NCBI GenBank assembly: GCA_030039575.1 | Contig: JASHVH010000448.1 | Span: 1-14,487 of the forward strand | DNA length: 14,487 nt | From: Acidimicrobiales bacterium | GTDB taxonomy: Bacteria; Actinomycetota; Acidimicrobiia; Acidimicrobiales; Palsa-688 | Direction of reading: 5' to 3' | Part shown: positions 1-5,726 of the stretch, piece after piece | Position numbering within the stretch: position 1 is the stretch's first letter | How the letters are laid out: the number at the start of each line of letters is the position of its first letter | The notes under the pieces: generated by a model | Database searches by the model: none | Told to the model about the DNA's origin: nothing | Seen by the model: the letters and a program-made list of their open reading frames with translations, nothing else | Made by a program: the position numbers and the translations under genes

Positions 1-366
1 CTGGTGATCATGGACCACGGCCAAATTGTGGTGGAGGGGACACCGCGAGAACTAAAACGCCAAGTGGCGGGTGAGTCCGTAATCCTGAGCCTGCGCAACC
101 ATAATGGCGCCGCAAGGCGCGCTTCGGCCGTACTGAGCGCTCAACCGTTCGTCCGGGAAGTTAGCGCCGATGGCAACGAAGTCCGGCTCTATGTCGAGGA
201 CGGCGGCGCCGTCCTGCCCCAGATCCTCCGGCTGCTCGACGCCGAACAAATCGGTGTCAGGTCGATGAGCCTGTCCGAAGCGACGCTCGACGACGTGTTC
301 CTACGCCAAACCGGCCGGTCGCTGCGCGACTCCGGCGCGCCGGCCGGCACAGGGAGGTCAGTATGA
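1..366 (+). CDS. ABC transporter ATP-binding protein, C-terminal part (DrrA-like), 5' end outside window
   Basis: The frame is open from the first base, so only the last 121 residues of an ABC ATPase are present. The Walker A, signature and Walker B motifs would lie upstream. The visible part opens with the strand after the H-loop (LVIMDHGQIVVEGTPRELK), typical of the end of the nucleotide-binding domain. A C-terminal accessory domain follows, ending in TLDDVFLRQTGRSLRD, the hallmark tail of daunorubicin-resistance DrrA-type ATPases. Its TGA overlaps the ATG of the next gene (ATGA), so translation is probably coupled to the permease. The protein should power export of a drug, lipid or other hydrophobic substrate at the cytoplasmic membrane face. 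The substrate cannot be read from the sequence. Confidence 0.93.
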   Translation: MVIMDHGQIVVEGTPRELKRQVAGESVILSLRNHNGAARRASAVLSAQPFVREVSADGNEVRLYVEDGGAVLPQILRLLDAEQIGVRSMSLSEATLDDVFLRQTGRSLRDSGAPAGTGRSV

Positions 367-1124
367 AAACCGCTCTTGACACGAGGCTGCTGTTCCAGCG
401 CTACACGCTCCAGTTGTTACGCAACCCCGTCTGGCTGTTCGTCGGGTTCTCCACCCCTGTGCTCTACCTCCTGCTCTTTACCCCCTTGCTAAAGAACCTC
501 CCGGGGGTCAAGGGTTTCCCCACGGGTAGCGTGCTCGAACTGTTCCTGCCGGGCATACTGTCCCTGCTGGCGTTCACGTCAGGTGCCGGCGCCGGGTTCA
601 ATACGATCTTCGAATTACAGTCGGGGCTCATCGAGCGGCTGCGAGTTACGCCGGCCAGCCGCCTCGCCATCCTGATCGGGCCCATACTGTCGGGCCTGCT
701 GATGATGACCGTCTTTGACGCGGTTGTCGTCGCCGTGGCCGTCGGCTTCGGGTTCAGGGTGCATTGGGCCGGCCTCGGCCTGCTCATCGTCTTGCTGTGG
801 GCGCTCGCCACATTGATGGCCACTTTTTCCACCGCGACAGCCTTGGTAACCAAGGACATCAGTAGCTTCGCCGCCATCATCAACGGGATGAACCTGCCGC
901 TGCTCTTGCTATCGGGGGTCTTGTTGCCTATTTCCCTCGGGCCGCTGTGGCTGCGGGCCCTGGCCCACTTCAACCCGCTCTATTACCTGGTGGTTGCGTC
1001 GCGGTCTTTGGCCGTCGGGCACCTGAGCGGCTCTGCGGTCTGGCAGGCGTTCGCCGTTCTCGTACCTCTCTGCGTTCTTGTGCTGGCATGGGCAACCAGA
1101 GTTTTTCGCCGGGCCGTCTCGTGA
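363..1124 (+). CDS. ABC-2 type transporter permease (DrrB-like)
   Basis: This 253-residue integral membrane protein is the usual length for DrrB-type ABC-2 permeases. The start is fixed by GGGAGG at 352-357, five bases before the ATG, and by the 4-nt overlap with the ATPase gene. About six hydrophobic segments are visible, beginning near residues 22-42 (WLFVGFSTPVLYLLLF). The loop ELQSGLIERLRVTPASR (about residues 87-103) is the conserved ABC-2 coupling region. The segment LLSGVLLPISLGPLWLRALA followed by HFNPLYYLV is the family signature before the last membrane spans. With the upstream ATPase it should form an exporter for drugs, lipids or polyketide-type compounds. The 3' end is followed by a hairpin at 1155-1196. 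Confidence 0.93.
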   Translation: MKTALDTRLLFQRYTLQLLRNPVWLFVGFSTPVLYLLLFTPLLKNLPGVKGFPTGSVLELFLPGILSLLAFTSGAGAGFNTIFELQSGLIERLRVTPASRLAILIGPILSGLLMMTVFDAVVVAVAVGFGFRVHWAGLGLLIVLLWALATLMATFSTATALVTKDISSFAAIINGMNLPLLLLSGVLLPISLGPLWLRALAHFNPLYYLVVASRSLAVGHLSGSAVWQAFAVLVPLCVLVLAWATRVFRRAVS

Positions 1125-1154
1125 TCGGTGCTCGATTTGCGAGTGGCACCGGGG

Positions 1155-1196
1155 CCCGCTGAAGAACCGGCGCGAGAGGAGAAGTTCCTCAGCGGG
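1155..1196. terminator. Probable bidirectional terminator hairpin between convergent genes
   Basis: CCCGCTGA (1155-1162) pairs with TCAGCGGG (1189-1196), and GAAC (1164-1167) pairs with GTTC (1184-1187). One A/C mismatch separates the two helices, and a 16-nt loop closes them. It lies 31 nt after the permease stop and 3 nt beyond the stop of the minus-strand protease remnant, so it can serve both strands. There is no long T tract, as is common in high-GC actinobacteria. Assignment is by structure and position only. Confidence 0.6.
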
Positions 1197-1199
1197 TTC

Positions 1200-1571
1200 C
1201 TAATGCGCGTCATACCTGGCCAACAGCGGCACTAGCACGCCGGCGTCAGGGCTGCCCCAGCCCGTGACCGGGTCCCAACCCGGCCCGGCCTTGTAGCCCG
1301 TGATCGCCGCGCCCGGGAACTCCGGCGTGTTGTCCCCGGTGGTGACGTCGTGGAACGCCTGGTGGTAATAAGCGCTTCGGCCAATTTCGTAAATGGCTGG
1401 GTTGACGAAACCCAAATGGCGGCCGGCGTACTGGTCGGCCAGGGCGATCAGCCCAGCCCACAATGGGGCCGTGGCGCTGGTCCCGCCGCCACTACGGGCA
1501 TGGCAGCCGGCCCGAAAGGGCTCCCGCTGCCAAGCGACCACCAACACACGCGTGTCAGCAAAGTGGGAGTT
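1200..1571 (-). pseudogene. S53 family peptidase (sedolisin/kumamolisin-like), C-terminal remnant
   Basis: The minus-strand frame encodes the end of a sedolisin serine-carboxyl peptidase. It holds the catalytic-serine motif GGGTSATAPLWAG, then FVNPAIYEIG and the calcium-site region with HDVTTGDN and AGPGWDPVTGWGSPDAGVL. Family members have a propeptide plus a catalytic domain of about 350 residues carrying Glu and Asp catalytic residues before the Ser. None of that is present: the frame is closed by TAA at 1572-1574, only 20 nt from the pxpC stop. The stretch just before the motif (ADTRVLVVAWQ) still resembles the family, so homology probably runs to the breakpoint. A GTG at 1547 could start a 115-residue peptide, but it would lack Glu and Asp and could not be an active protease. 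A 5'-truncated pseudogene is the best reading. Confidence 0.8.
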
Positions 1572-1590
1572 TTACTCGAGAAACGACTAG

Positions 1591-2535
1591 TTACCACGCC
1601 ACGCCGGAGCCCCGGTGGCGGCGAAGAGCGACGCTCGTCCCGGGCCGGGCTTGGGCGCAGTCCGAGGCCGCCGAACGATCGACCACGGCTATCACCGGGT
1701 ACCCCCCGGTGGTCGGGTGGTCGGCCAGGAAGACCAGGATTTCCCCGCTGTTCACGAGTTGCACGGAACCCCAGACGATGCCTTCGCTGGGCAGCTCCTC
1801 CCCGACACGGCGGCCCAGCGGCCGGCCCTCCAGACGAAGGGCGATGCGGTTGCTCAGCGGGGACACCCGGTACGACTGGCCGAACAGGTCTCGTCTCCCC
1901 ACCTCGGTCAACCAGTCCTGGCGCGGCCCAGGGTGGAGCGGGAGGACGAGGTCCGTGGCGGGCACTCGGTAGGGCGCGAAGTCGATGGCGGGTGGCGGGC
2001 CGTGCGGCGGCCCGACAGCGAGGCGCTGGCCGGCGAAAAGTACAGGAGGGCCAAGGCCTGACAGCAGGTCGGTCGACCTGCTGCCGAGCGTTGATGGCAC
2101 CTCAAAACCGCCCGCCACGGCAACGTAGGAGCGGGCCCCGAGCTCGGCCGGGCCTACCTCGACGAGGCTGCCCGCCTGCACGTAGACCGGCAGGCTCCAG
2201 ACCACGGGACGACCGTCGACCCGGACCGGTGCCGTGGCGCCGGTCACCGCCACCACAGCTCCTTCGTCAAAGCGCAGGCTGACGCCGTCAACGGTGGACT
2301 CGAGGACAGCGGCCGTCTCGGCGTTACCGACCAGGCGGTTGGCCCGGGCGGACGCCTCGGAGTCGAGCGCCCCCGAAGTTGGCACGCCGAGGTGGGCGAA
2401 GCCGGGCCGGCCGCGGTCCTGCACTGTCGTTAATGCTCCGGGGCGGACGACCTCAACCGTCTCACGCGAGTGGTTCGTCCGGCTCGTGTGAACGGCCTTT
2501 GCCCGACGAGCACGGTCCCCCGCCGTGCCAGTCAC
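1591..2535 (-). CDS. pxpC: 5-oxoprolinase subunit PxpC (biotin-dependent carboxyltransferase/KipA family)
   Basis: PxpC works with PxpA and PxpB in ATP-dependent hydrolysis of 5-oxoproline to glutamate in the cytoplasm. Family motifs are clear: ALTTVQDRGRPGFAHLGVP near the N terminus, then SGALDSEASARANRLVGN, and ELPSEGIVWGSVQLVNSGE plus FLADHPTTGGYPVIAVV near the C terminus. I place the start at the GTG at 2535-2533, whose bases overlap the pxpB TGA (GTGA). This gives 314 residues, normal for the family. The frame is open to 2787, but that upstream part lies inside pxpB and is Arg/Pro-rich shadow sequence. No other ATG or GTG occurs between 2535 and the conserved start of the domain. No strong Shine-Dalgarno is seen, so translation probably depends on coupling to pxpB. 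The gene ends 20 nt before the protease remnant's frame. Confidence 0.92.
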   Translation of the reverse strand: MTGTAGDRARRAKAVHTSRTNHSRETVEVVRPGALTTVQDRGRPGFAHLGVPTSGALDSEASARANRLVGNAETAAVLESTVDGVSLRFDEGAVVAVTGATAPVRVDGRPVVWSLPVYVQAGSLVEVGPAELGARSYVAVAGGFEVPSTLGSRSTDLLSGLGPPVLFAGQRLAVGPPHGPPPAIDFAPYRVPATDLVLPLHPGPRQDWLTEVGRRDLFGQSYRVSPLSNRIALRLEGRPLGRRVGEELPSEGIVWGSVQLVNSGEILVFLADHPTTGGYPVIAVVDRSAASDCAQARPGTSVALRRHRGSGVAW

Positions 2536-3143
2536 GCCGGCAGGAACTGCACGGTCGCCCCGGGCGCCAGCAGCGCCGGTGGGTCGCGTCCCGGGTCCCA
2601 GAGGGTCACAGCCGTGTGGCCGATGACCTGCCACCCTGCCGGCGAAGAGCGCGGGTAAATACCTGTGAACCCGCCCCCCAGGGCGACACTGCCCGCCGGG
2701 ACGGCCGGGCGGGGGGACGGGCGGCGGGGCACTTGCCAACGTTCGCCGAGCCCGGCGATGTACGCAAACCCCGGCGAGAAGCCGCAAAAGGCCACCCGGT
2801 GGCAGAGGGAAGTGTGGATCTCGACGACCTCGGCTTCCGTCACCCCCCAGTGCCTGGCCACGTCGACAAGATCGGGGCCGTCATAGCGGCACGGGATCTC
2901 AACCGTCTCGAGATAGCCGCCGTTCTCCGCCGCCAGGGGCCATGCAGCTACCTCGCGGGCGACCTGGCCGGGGTCAGTCACTCCGTCGAGAAGGACGGTG
3001 GTGGCCCCGGGCACCACGTCGACGAGCGTATGGCCCCAACCGTTGCGACGGTGGCGGTCGATCTCGGCGGTAAGCGAAAAAACCTCGTCGAGGTCATCGA
3101 CCTCGATAAGAACGGCTGTAGGCCCGGCGGGCAGGAACCTCAA
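2532..3143 (-). CDS. pxpB: 5-oxoprolinase subunit PxpB (KipI/allophanate hydrolase subunit 1 family)
   Basis: The protein belongs to the carboxyltransferase C/D family and partners PxpC in 5-oxoproline hydrolysis. Motifs visible are the N-terminal LRFLPAGPTAVLIEVDD, the central CHRVAFCGFSPGFAYIAGL, then PRRPSPRPAVPAGSVALGGG and TGIYPRSSPAGWQVIGHT. The preferred start is TTG at 3143-3141, which overlaps the gntR TGA (TTGA) and places the first residues exactly at the conserved LRFLPAG, giving 203 residues. GGAGAGG lies about 14 nt upstream, rather far. The alternative is TTG at 3203, giving 223 residues, inside gntR. Its extra 20 residues are Gly/Pro/Arg-rich and not family-like. The pxpC start overlaps its stop, so regulator, B and C subunits appear to be one operon. 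Confidence 0.9.
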   Translation of the reverse strand: MRFLPAGPTAVLIEVDDLDEVFSLTAEIDRHRRNGWGHTLVDVVPGATTVLLDGVTDPGQVAREVAAWPLAAENGGYLETVEIPCRYDGPDLVDVARHWGVTEAEVVEIHTSLCHRVAFCGFSPGFAYIAGLGERWQVPRRPSPRPAVPAGSVALGGGFTGIYPRSSPAGWQVIGHTAVTLWDPGRDPPALLAPGATVQFLPA

Positions 3144-3919
3144 GGCCGGGCCGCCGGCCTCTCCGGCTCGAAATGGGCCGGCTCTGGACGGTCCATGCTC
3201 CAACCTGCAATCCCGGCGGCGGCCGGTCCCTCGTAGACGGCCAACAACTGCGCTTCGGCGTCAGTGAGGTACCCGTACAGTTGTCGCTCGGCCTCCTCGC
3301 CCCGGCCGGCGTTGACCAGTTCGGCGATGACCCGGTTCCGCCCCAGATACGGGCCGTGGAACTGCTCCGGGTCGGTCATAGCGTGGAAGGCGAGGCCCAA
3401 CTCCGCCAGGGCGCGCCGCATCATCTCGTCCACGCGGGGGCTCTGAGCGAGGGCGCCAATGGCCCGGTGAAAATGGAGGTCGGCCGTCCGCACCTCTAAC
3501 CACGCCCCGCCGGCGGCAGCTACCTCAGCATCCTCGACGGTGGCCATGACCGCCTTGCGCAGTGGGACCGGCGCGTCACCGGCCAAACGGGCGGCCCCCC
3601 CTTCGACCATCCGCCGAAGCCGGTAAAGGTCGGCGACGTCGGCTTTGGTCAGGACCGAGACGAAGATCCCGCGGTTCATCTCGTGGACGGTAAGCCGTTC
3701 GTGGCACAAAAGGCGGAACGCTTCCCGCAGAGTGTTCCGCGATACCCCAAGTGCACGGCCAAGGACCTCTTCCGAAAGGCGGCTACCCGGCGCGAACAGC
3801 CCCTCCATGATGCGGGTGCGCAGTATCCCCGCGACTCGCTCGGCGGTGCTGGAGCTGGCCAACTCGCTCCGGTCGCCGGCCAGGACGGCGGCTATCTCGT
3901 CGCTGACAGCGACAACCAC
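3140..3919 (-). CDS. GntR family transcriptional regulator, FCD (FadR) subfamily
   Basis: This 259-residue regulator has an N-terminal winged helix (AERVAGILRTRIMEGLFAPG, then LSEEVLGRALGVSRNTLREA) and an all-helical FCD effector domain from about residue 95 (LYRLRRMVEGGAARLAG) to the C terminus. The start is the GTG at 3919-3917, because a perfect GGAGG (3926-3930) lies six nt upstream. The frame extends to a GTG at 3964 but without such support. The gene leads the pxpB-pxpC operon and diverges from pxpA, so it probably controls 5-oxoproline use and itself. The predicted operator is at 3994-4004. In the FCD domain the first Asp and His (ADLHFHRAI) are present, but the later His positions read as Asn (LGRNRVIAEL) and Tyr (YGYLTDAEA), so the usual metal site may be lost. 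Confidence 0.92.
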   Translation of the reverse strand: MVVAVSDEIAAVLAGDRSELASSSTAERVAGILRTRIMEGLFAPGSRLSEEVLGRALGVSRNTLREAFRLLCHERLTVHEMNRGIFVSVLTKADVADLYRLRRMVEGGAARLAGDAPVPLRKAVMATVEDAEVAAAGGAWLEVRTADLHFHRAIGALAQSPRVDEMMRRALAELGLAFHAMTDPEQFHGPYLGRNRVIAELVNAGRGEEAERQLYGYLTDAEAQLLAVYEGPAAAGIAGWSMDRPEPAHFEPERPAARP

Positions 3920-3925
3920 TTTCTT

Positions 3926-3930
3926 CCTCC
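3926..3930 (-). promoter_or_regulatory. Shine-Dalgarno GGAGG that fixes the gntR start
   Basis: On the minus strand GGAGG is followed by six bases (AAGAAA) and then GTG at 3919-3917. It shortens the open frame by 15 residues relative to the first possible GTG at 3964. Confidence 0.75.
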
Positions 3931-3992
3931 AGGGCAGCAGTGAACAGCAGTGAAGTCGTCGCACGTGGTGCTGACGATCGTCGTCTTGAAGG

Positions 3993-3998
3993 ATTGTA
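3993..3998 (-). promoter_or_regulatory. Predicted -10 element (TACAAT) of the gntR-pxpBC operon
   Basis: On the minus strand TACAAT lies about 74 nt upstream of the gntR start. Upstream of it only a weak -35-like stretch (around TTCACG) is seen at a 19-nt spacing. The element overlaps the operator palindrome, which fits autorepression. The weak -35 keeps confidence low. Confidence 0.4.
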
Positions 3999-4004
3999 GA
4001 ACAA
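3994..4004. promoter_or_regulatory. Predicted FCD-GntR operator TTGTAGAACAA
   Basis: TTGT-AGA-ACAA is a perfect inverted repeat with a 3-nt centre and fits the FadR/FCD subfamily consensus TNGTNNNACNA. It lies between gntR and pxpA, inside the spacer of the pxpA promoter, and overlaps the best minus-strand -10 (TACAAT). One bound dimer could therefore block both directions. Its ligand is not known; 5-oxoproline is the obvious guess. Confidence 0.7.
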
Positions 4005-4120
4005 GAGGTACGATCCTCGTGAACTCACTGAGGGGGCAGCTGCTTGATCGCAGTGCAACATGACCCGCACCTTTCGTACAGAAGACCCCTTCCTCGCGTC
4101 GGCGGCGAGGCACCACCACA

Positions 4121-4912
4121 ATGACCGGCGTAGCGGCCGGCACGCGATCCCGTGAGCTGGTCATCGACCTCAACAGTGACATGGGGGAGGCGTTCGGGGC
4201 GTACCGCATGGGCCCTGACGCCGAACTGCTGCAGTTAGTCACCAGTGCCAACATCGCATGCGGCTTTCATGCCGGAGACCCACGCACGATGGAGGCCACA
4301 GTGGCCGGAGCCGTAGCGGCGGGAGTGGCCATCGGCGCCCACGTGTCATACCCGGACCTGGTCGGGTTCGGGCGCCGCCAAATGAAAATCAGTGCCGACG
4401 AACTCGTCACCGATGTCCTTTATCAGATCGGTGCGCTCGAGGCGTTTGCCCGCCGGCACGGCACGTCCGTCCGTTACGTAAAAGCACATGGAGCGCTGTA
4501 CAACGACTTGGTCGACGACGAGACCCTGGCCGGTGCGCTGGCCGAGGCCGTCCTCACGTACGGGAGCGGGCTGTCCGTGTTGACGATGCCGGCAGGCACA
4601 TCCTTAGAGGTTTTCGAAAAAGCCGGCGTCCCCGTCGTGCTCGAGGCCTTTGCCGACCGGGCCTACACGCCCGCCGGCCGGCTTGTCTCCCGCAAGGAAC
4701 CTGGCTCCGTCATCACCGACCCGGCTGCGGTGGCCGAGCGAGGGCGGCGGCTGGCGTTGGGCGAGCCAATAGAGGCGAGAGGGGGCGAAGAGCTGCGCGT
4801 CCAGGCCCGTTCGATCTGCGTGCACAGCGACACTCCCGGCTCGGTCGCCCTGGCGGTCGCCCTGCGGGAATCGCTTACTGCGGCAGGTGTCCAGGTCAAG
4901 GCGTTCTCGTAA
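4121..4912 (+). CDS. pxpA: 5-oxoprolinase subunit PxpA (LamB/YcsF family)
   Basis: This 263-residue cytoplasmic protein has the usual PxpA length and an unbroken set of family motifs: IDLNSDMGEAFG near residue 15, SANIACGFHAGDP (about 43-55), GAHVSYPDLVGFGRR, VKAHGALYND, EAFADRAYTPAGRLVSR and CVHSDTPGS near the end. PxpA is thought to open the 5-oxoproline ring after activation together with PxpB and PxpC. The ATG at 4121 lies about 11 nt after GAGG, which is a little distant. It is divergent from gntR-pxpB-pxpC, an uncommon split, since the three subunits are more often co-transcribed. A and BC subunit amounts would then be balanced through the shared operator. Confidence 0.95.
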   Translation: MTGVAAGTRSRELVIDLNSDMGEAFGAYRMGPDAELLQLVTSANIACGFHAGDPRTMEATVAGAVAAGVAIGAHVSYPDLVGFGRRQMKISADELVTDVLYQIGALEAFARRHGTSVRYVKAHGALYNDLVDDETLAGALAEAVLTYGSGLSVLTMPAGTSLEVFEKAGVPVVLEAFADRAYTPAGRLVSRKEPGSVITDPAAVAERGRRLALGEPIEARGGEELRVQARSICVHSDTPGSVALAVALRESLTAAGVQVKAFS

Positions 4913-5199
4913 CGCCAGAAGTACCTCTTGACACGATGGACAGGTCTGAGCGGGGAAAATGGGACGACCGACGGCTGAAGTTCGGGCCCAGAGGCTGTGG
5001 GCACAATCGCGCCGTGTGAAGCAGACTGCCGCACCGTGCCGCTGCGTCAACGTCCCACTCCTTGCACCCTCAGCCTCCAGGGATCCCAAGCATACACCAG
5101 GATCATCGTAGCACGATAGAAATGTAGGGCCGCCGAGGGCCGGTTGTTGCTCCCGGAGGACGAAGGTCGAGGGACGGTCCCCTGCGTTCGGTGCTGCAC
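4913..5199. other. Gene-free interval between convergent pxpA and marR
   Basis: I see no convincing gene in these 287 bases. Weak structures are GCCCA/TGGGC (4986-5002, 7-nt loop), ATCGT-AGC-ACGAT (5105-5117) and GGGAC-G-GTCCC just before the marR end. None has a T tract. A lone TTGACA at 4928-4933 has no -10 at a suitable distance. Transcription from both sides presumably stops here, but no specific terminator can be named. Confidence 0.5.
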
Positions 5200-5631
5200 C
5201 TAGAGGGAGCGCAGCGGTATAAACCCTTCCTCACGGAAGCGCCGCAGCTCTTCGCGGTGCAGCGTCGACAGCGCGGCGAGCTTGGTCTCTCCCAGCTTCG
5301 TGAGGACCAGCCGCTGGCGACGATGGTCGCTGAGATCGGGCACCCTGCGCACAAGCCCGCCGGACTCGGCCCGGTTGACCAGCTCAACGGCGGAGTGGTG
5401 GCGCAATTTCATCCAATCCGCGATGTCGCCGATCGTGGGTGGCTCGTCATTGTCGGTGCCTCGAACCGCGAGCAAAAGCTGGTGTTGTGATGGCGTCAGC
5501 CCCGCAGCCCGCGCCGCCTCTTCAGAGAAATACAGGAAGGACCTCAGGGCTCGACGGAACTGCGCGAGCGCCCGGTACTCGGCATCCGTGACCGGGCCGC
5601 CCCGGGTGCCAGTTGGGGTCGCGGTGGCCAT
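5200..5631 (-). CDS. MarR family transcriptional regulator
   Basis: This 143-residue protein has the length and layout of a MarR winged-helix repressor. An N-terminal dimerisation helix (about 17-43) is followed by LTPSQHQLLLAVRG, then the DNA-binding helices PTIGDIADWMKLRHHSAVEL (65-84) and the wing with DLSDHRRQRLVLTKLG (99-114). The wing contains the conserved Asp-x-Arg pattern. The start is well supported: AAGGAGG ends six nt before the ATG at 5631-5629. It is divergent from the GH42 beta-galactosidase gene, and two inverted repeats lie between them, so it probably controls itself and perhaps that gene. MarR proteins usually sense phenolics, antibiotics or oxidants. A MarR next to a glycosidase could respond to an aromatic glycoside, but that is a guess. 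Confidence 0.92.
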   Translation of the reverse strand: MATATPTGTRGGPVTDAEYRALAQFRRALRSFLYFSEEAARAAGLTPSQHQLLLAVRGTDNDEPPTIGDIADWMKLRHHSAVELVNRAESGGLVRRVPDLSDHRRQRLVLTKLGETKLAALSTLHREELRRFREEGFIPLRSL

Positions 5632-5649
5632 GCTTGTCCTCCTTTTCCT

Positions 5650-5679
5650 GATGGCTCCATGATGCCATCGTCCCGATGG
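5650..5679. promoter_or_regulatory. Two overlapping inverted repeats, predicted MarR operator
   Basis: GATGGC (5650-5655) and GCCATC (5664-5669) form one dyad with an 8-nt centre. CCATCG (5665-5670) and CGATGG (5674-5679) form a second with a 3-nt centre and reuse the same CCATC. They lie just upstream of the marR ribosome-binding site and of the beta-galactosidase promoter region. Size and position match MarR autoregulatory sites. The binding protein is inferred. Confidence 0.5.
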
Positions 5680-5688
5680 GTTGTGTGG

Positions 5689-5724
5689 CGACGAAAAGGT
5701 CGGGAAGAAAGCGTATTTTCGTCG
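5689..5724. promoter_or_regulatory. 9-bp inverted repeat over the beta-galactosidase promoter
   Basis: CGACGAAAA (5689-5697) and TTTTCGTCG (5716-5724) are exact reverse complements separated by 18 nt. The right arm covers the -10-like TATTTT (5714-5719) and ends two bases before the preferred ATG at 5727. It could be a repressor site. If the transcript is leaderless, the dyad lies outside the mRNA and must act as DNA. Confidence 0.5.
5714..5719 (+). promoter_or_regulatory. Predicted -10 (TATTTT) for a leaderless beta-galactosidase mRNA
   Basis: TATTTT ends seven nt before the ATG at 5727, the spacing expected when transcription begins at or next to the start codon. No Shine-Dalgarno is found upstream of this ATG, and no good -35 at 17 nt. 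Leaderless genes are common in actinobacteria. Confidence 0.4.
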
Positions 5725-5726
5725 TA

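Larger units (their letters stand above)
3986..4014 (+). promoter_or_regulatory. Predicted pxpA promoter (TTGAAG-17-TACGAT)
   Basis: A -35-like TTGAAG (3986-3991) and a -10-like TACGAT (4009-4014) are separated by exactly 17 nt, consistent with a housekeeping sigma factor. Transcription would start near 4021 and leave about 100 nt of leader before the pxpA ATG. The operator-like palindrome at 3994-4004 fills the spacer. Confidence 0.55.

Noticed and set aside
464..973. Long minus-strand open frame opposite the ABC-2 permease
   Set aside because: Its product has no family pattern and it is fully antisense to a clear membrane protein. It is a high-GC shadow frame.
1350..2282. 310-codon plus-strand frame opposite pxpC
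   Set aside because: The product is Arg/Pro/Gly-rich low complexity, while the opposite strand encodes all PxpC motifs.
2536..2787. Upstream extension of the pxpC frame
   Set aside because: It overlaps the conserved end of pxpB, is Arg/Pro-rich, and adds 84 residues before the family's normal N terminus.
3920..3964. Longer gntR start at GTG 3964
   Set aside because: The added 15 residues include the perfect Shine-Dalgarno sequence that serves GTG 3919.
4928..4933. TTGACA promoter-like hexamer after pxpA
   Set aside because: No -10-like hexamer follows at 16-19 nt, and no plus-strand gene lies immediately downstream.
5676..5726. Longer beta-galactosidase start at ATG 5676
   Set aside because: It lacks a Shine-Dalgarno, overlaps an operator-like repeat, and adds 17 residues that do not resemble GH42. 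It is not fully excluded.
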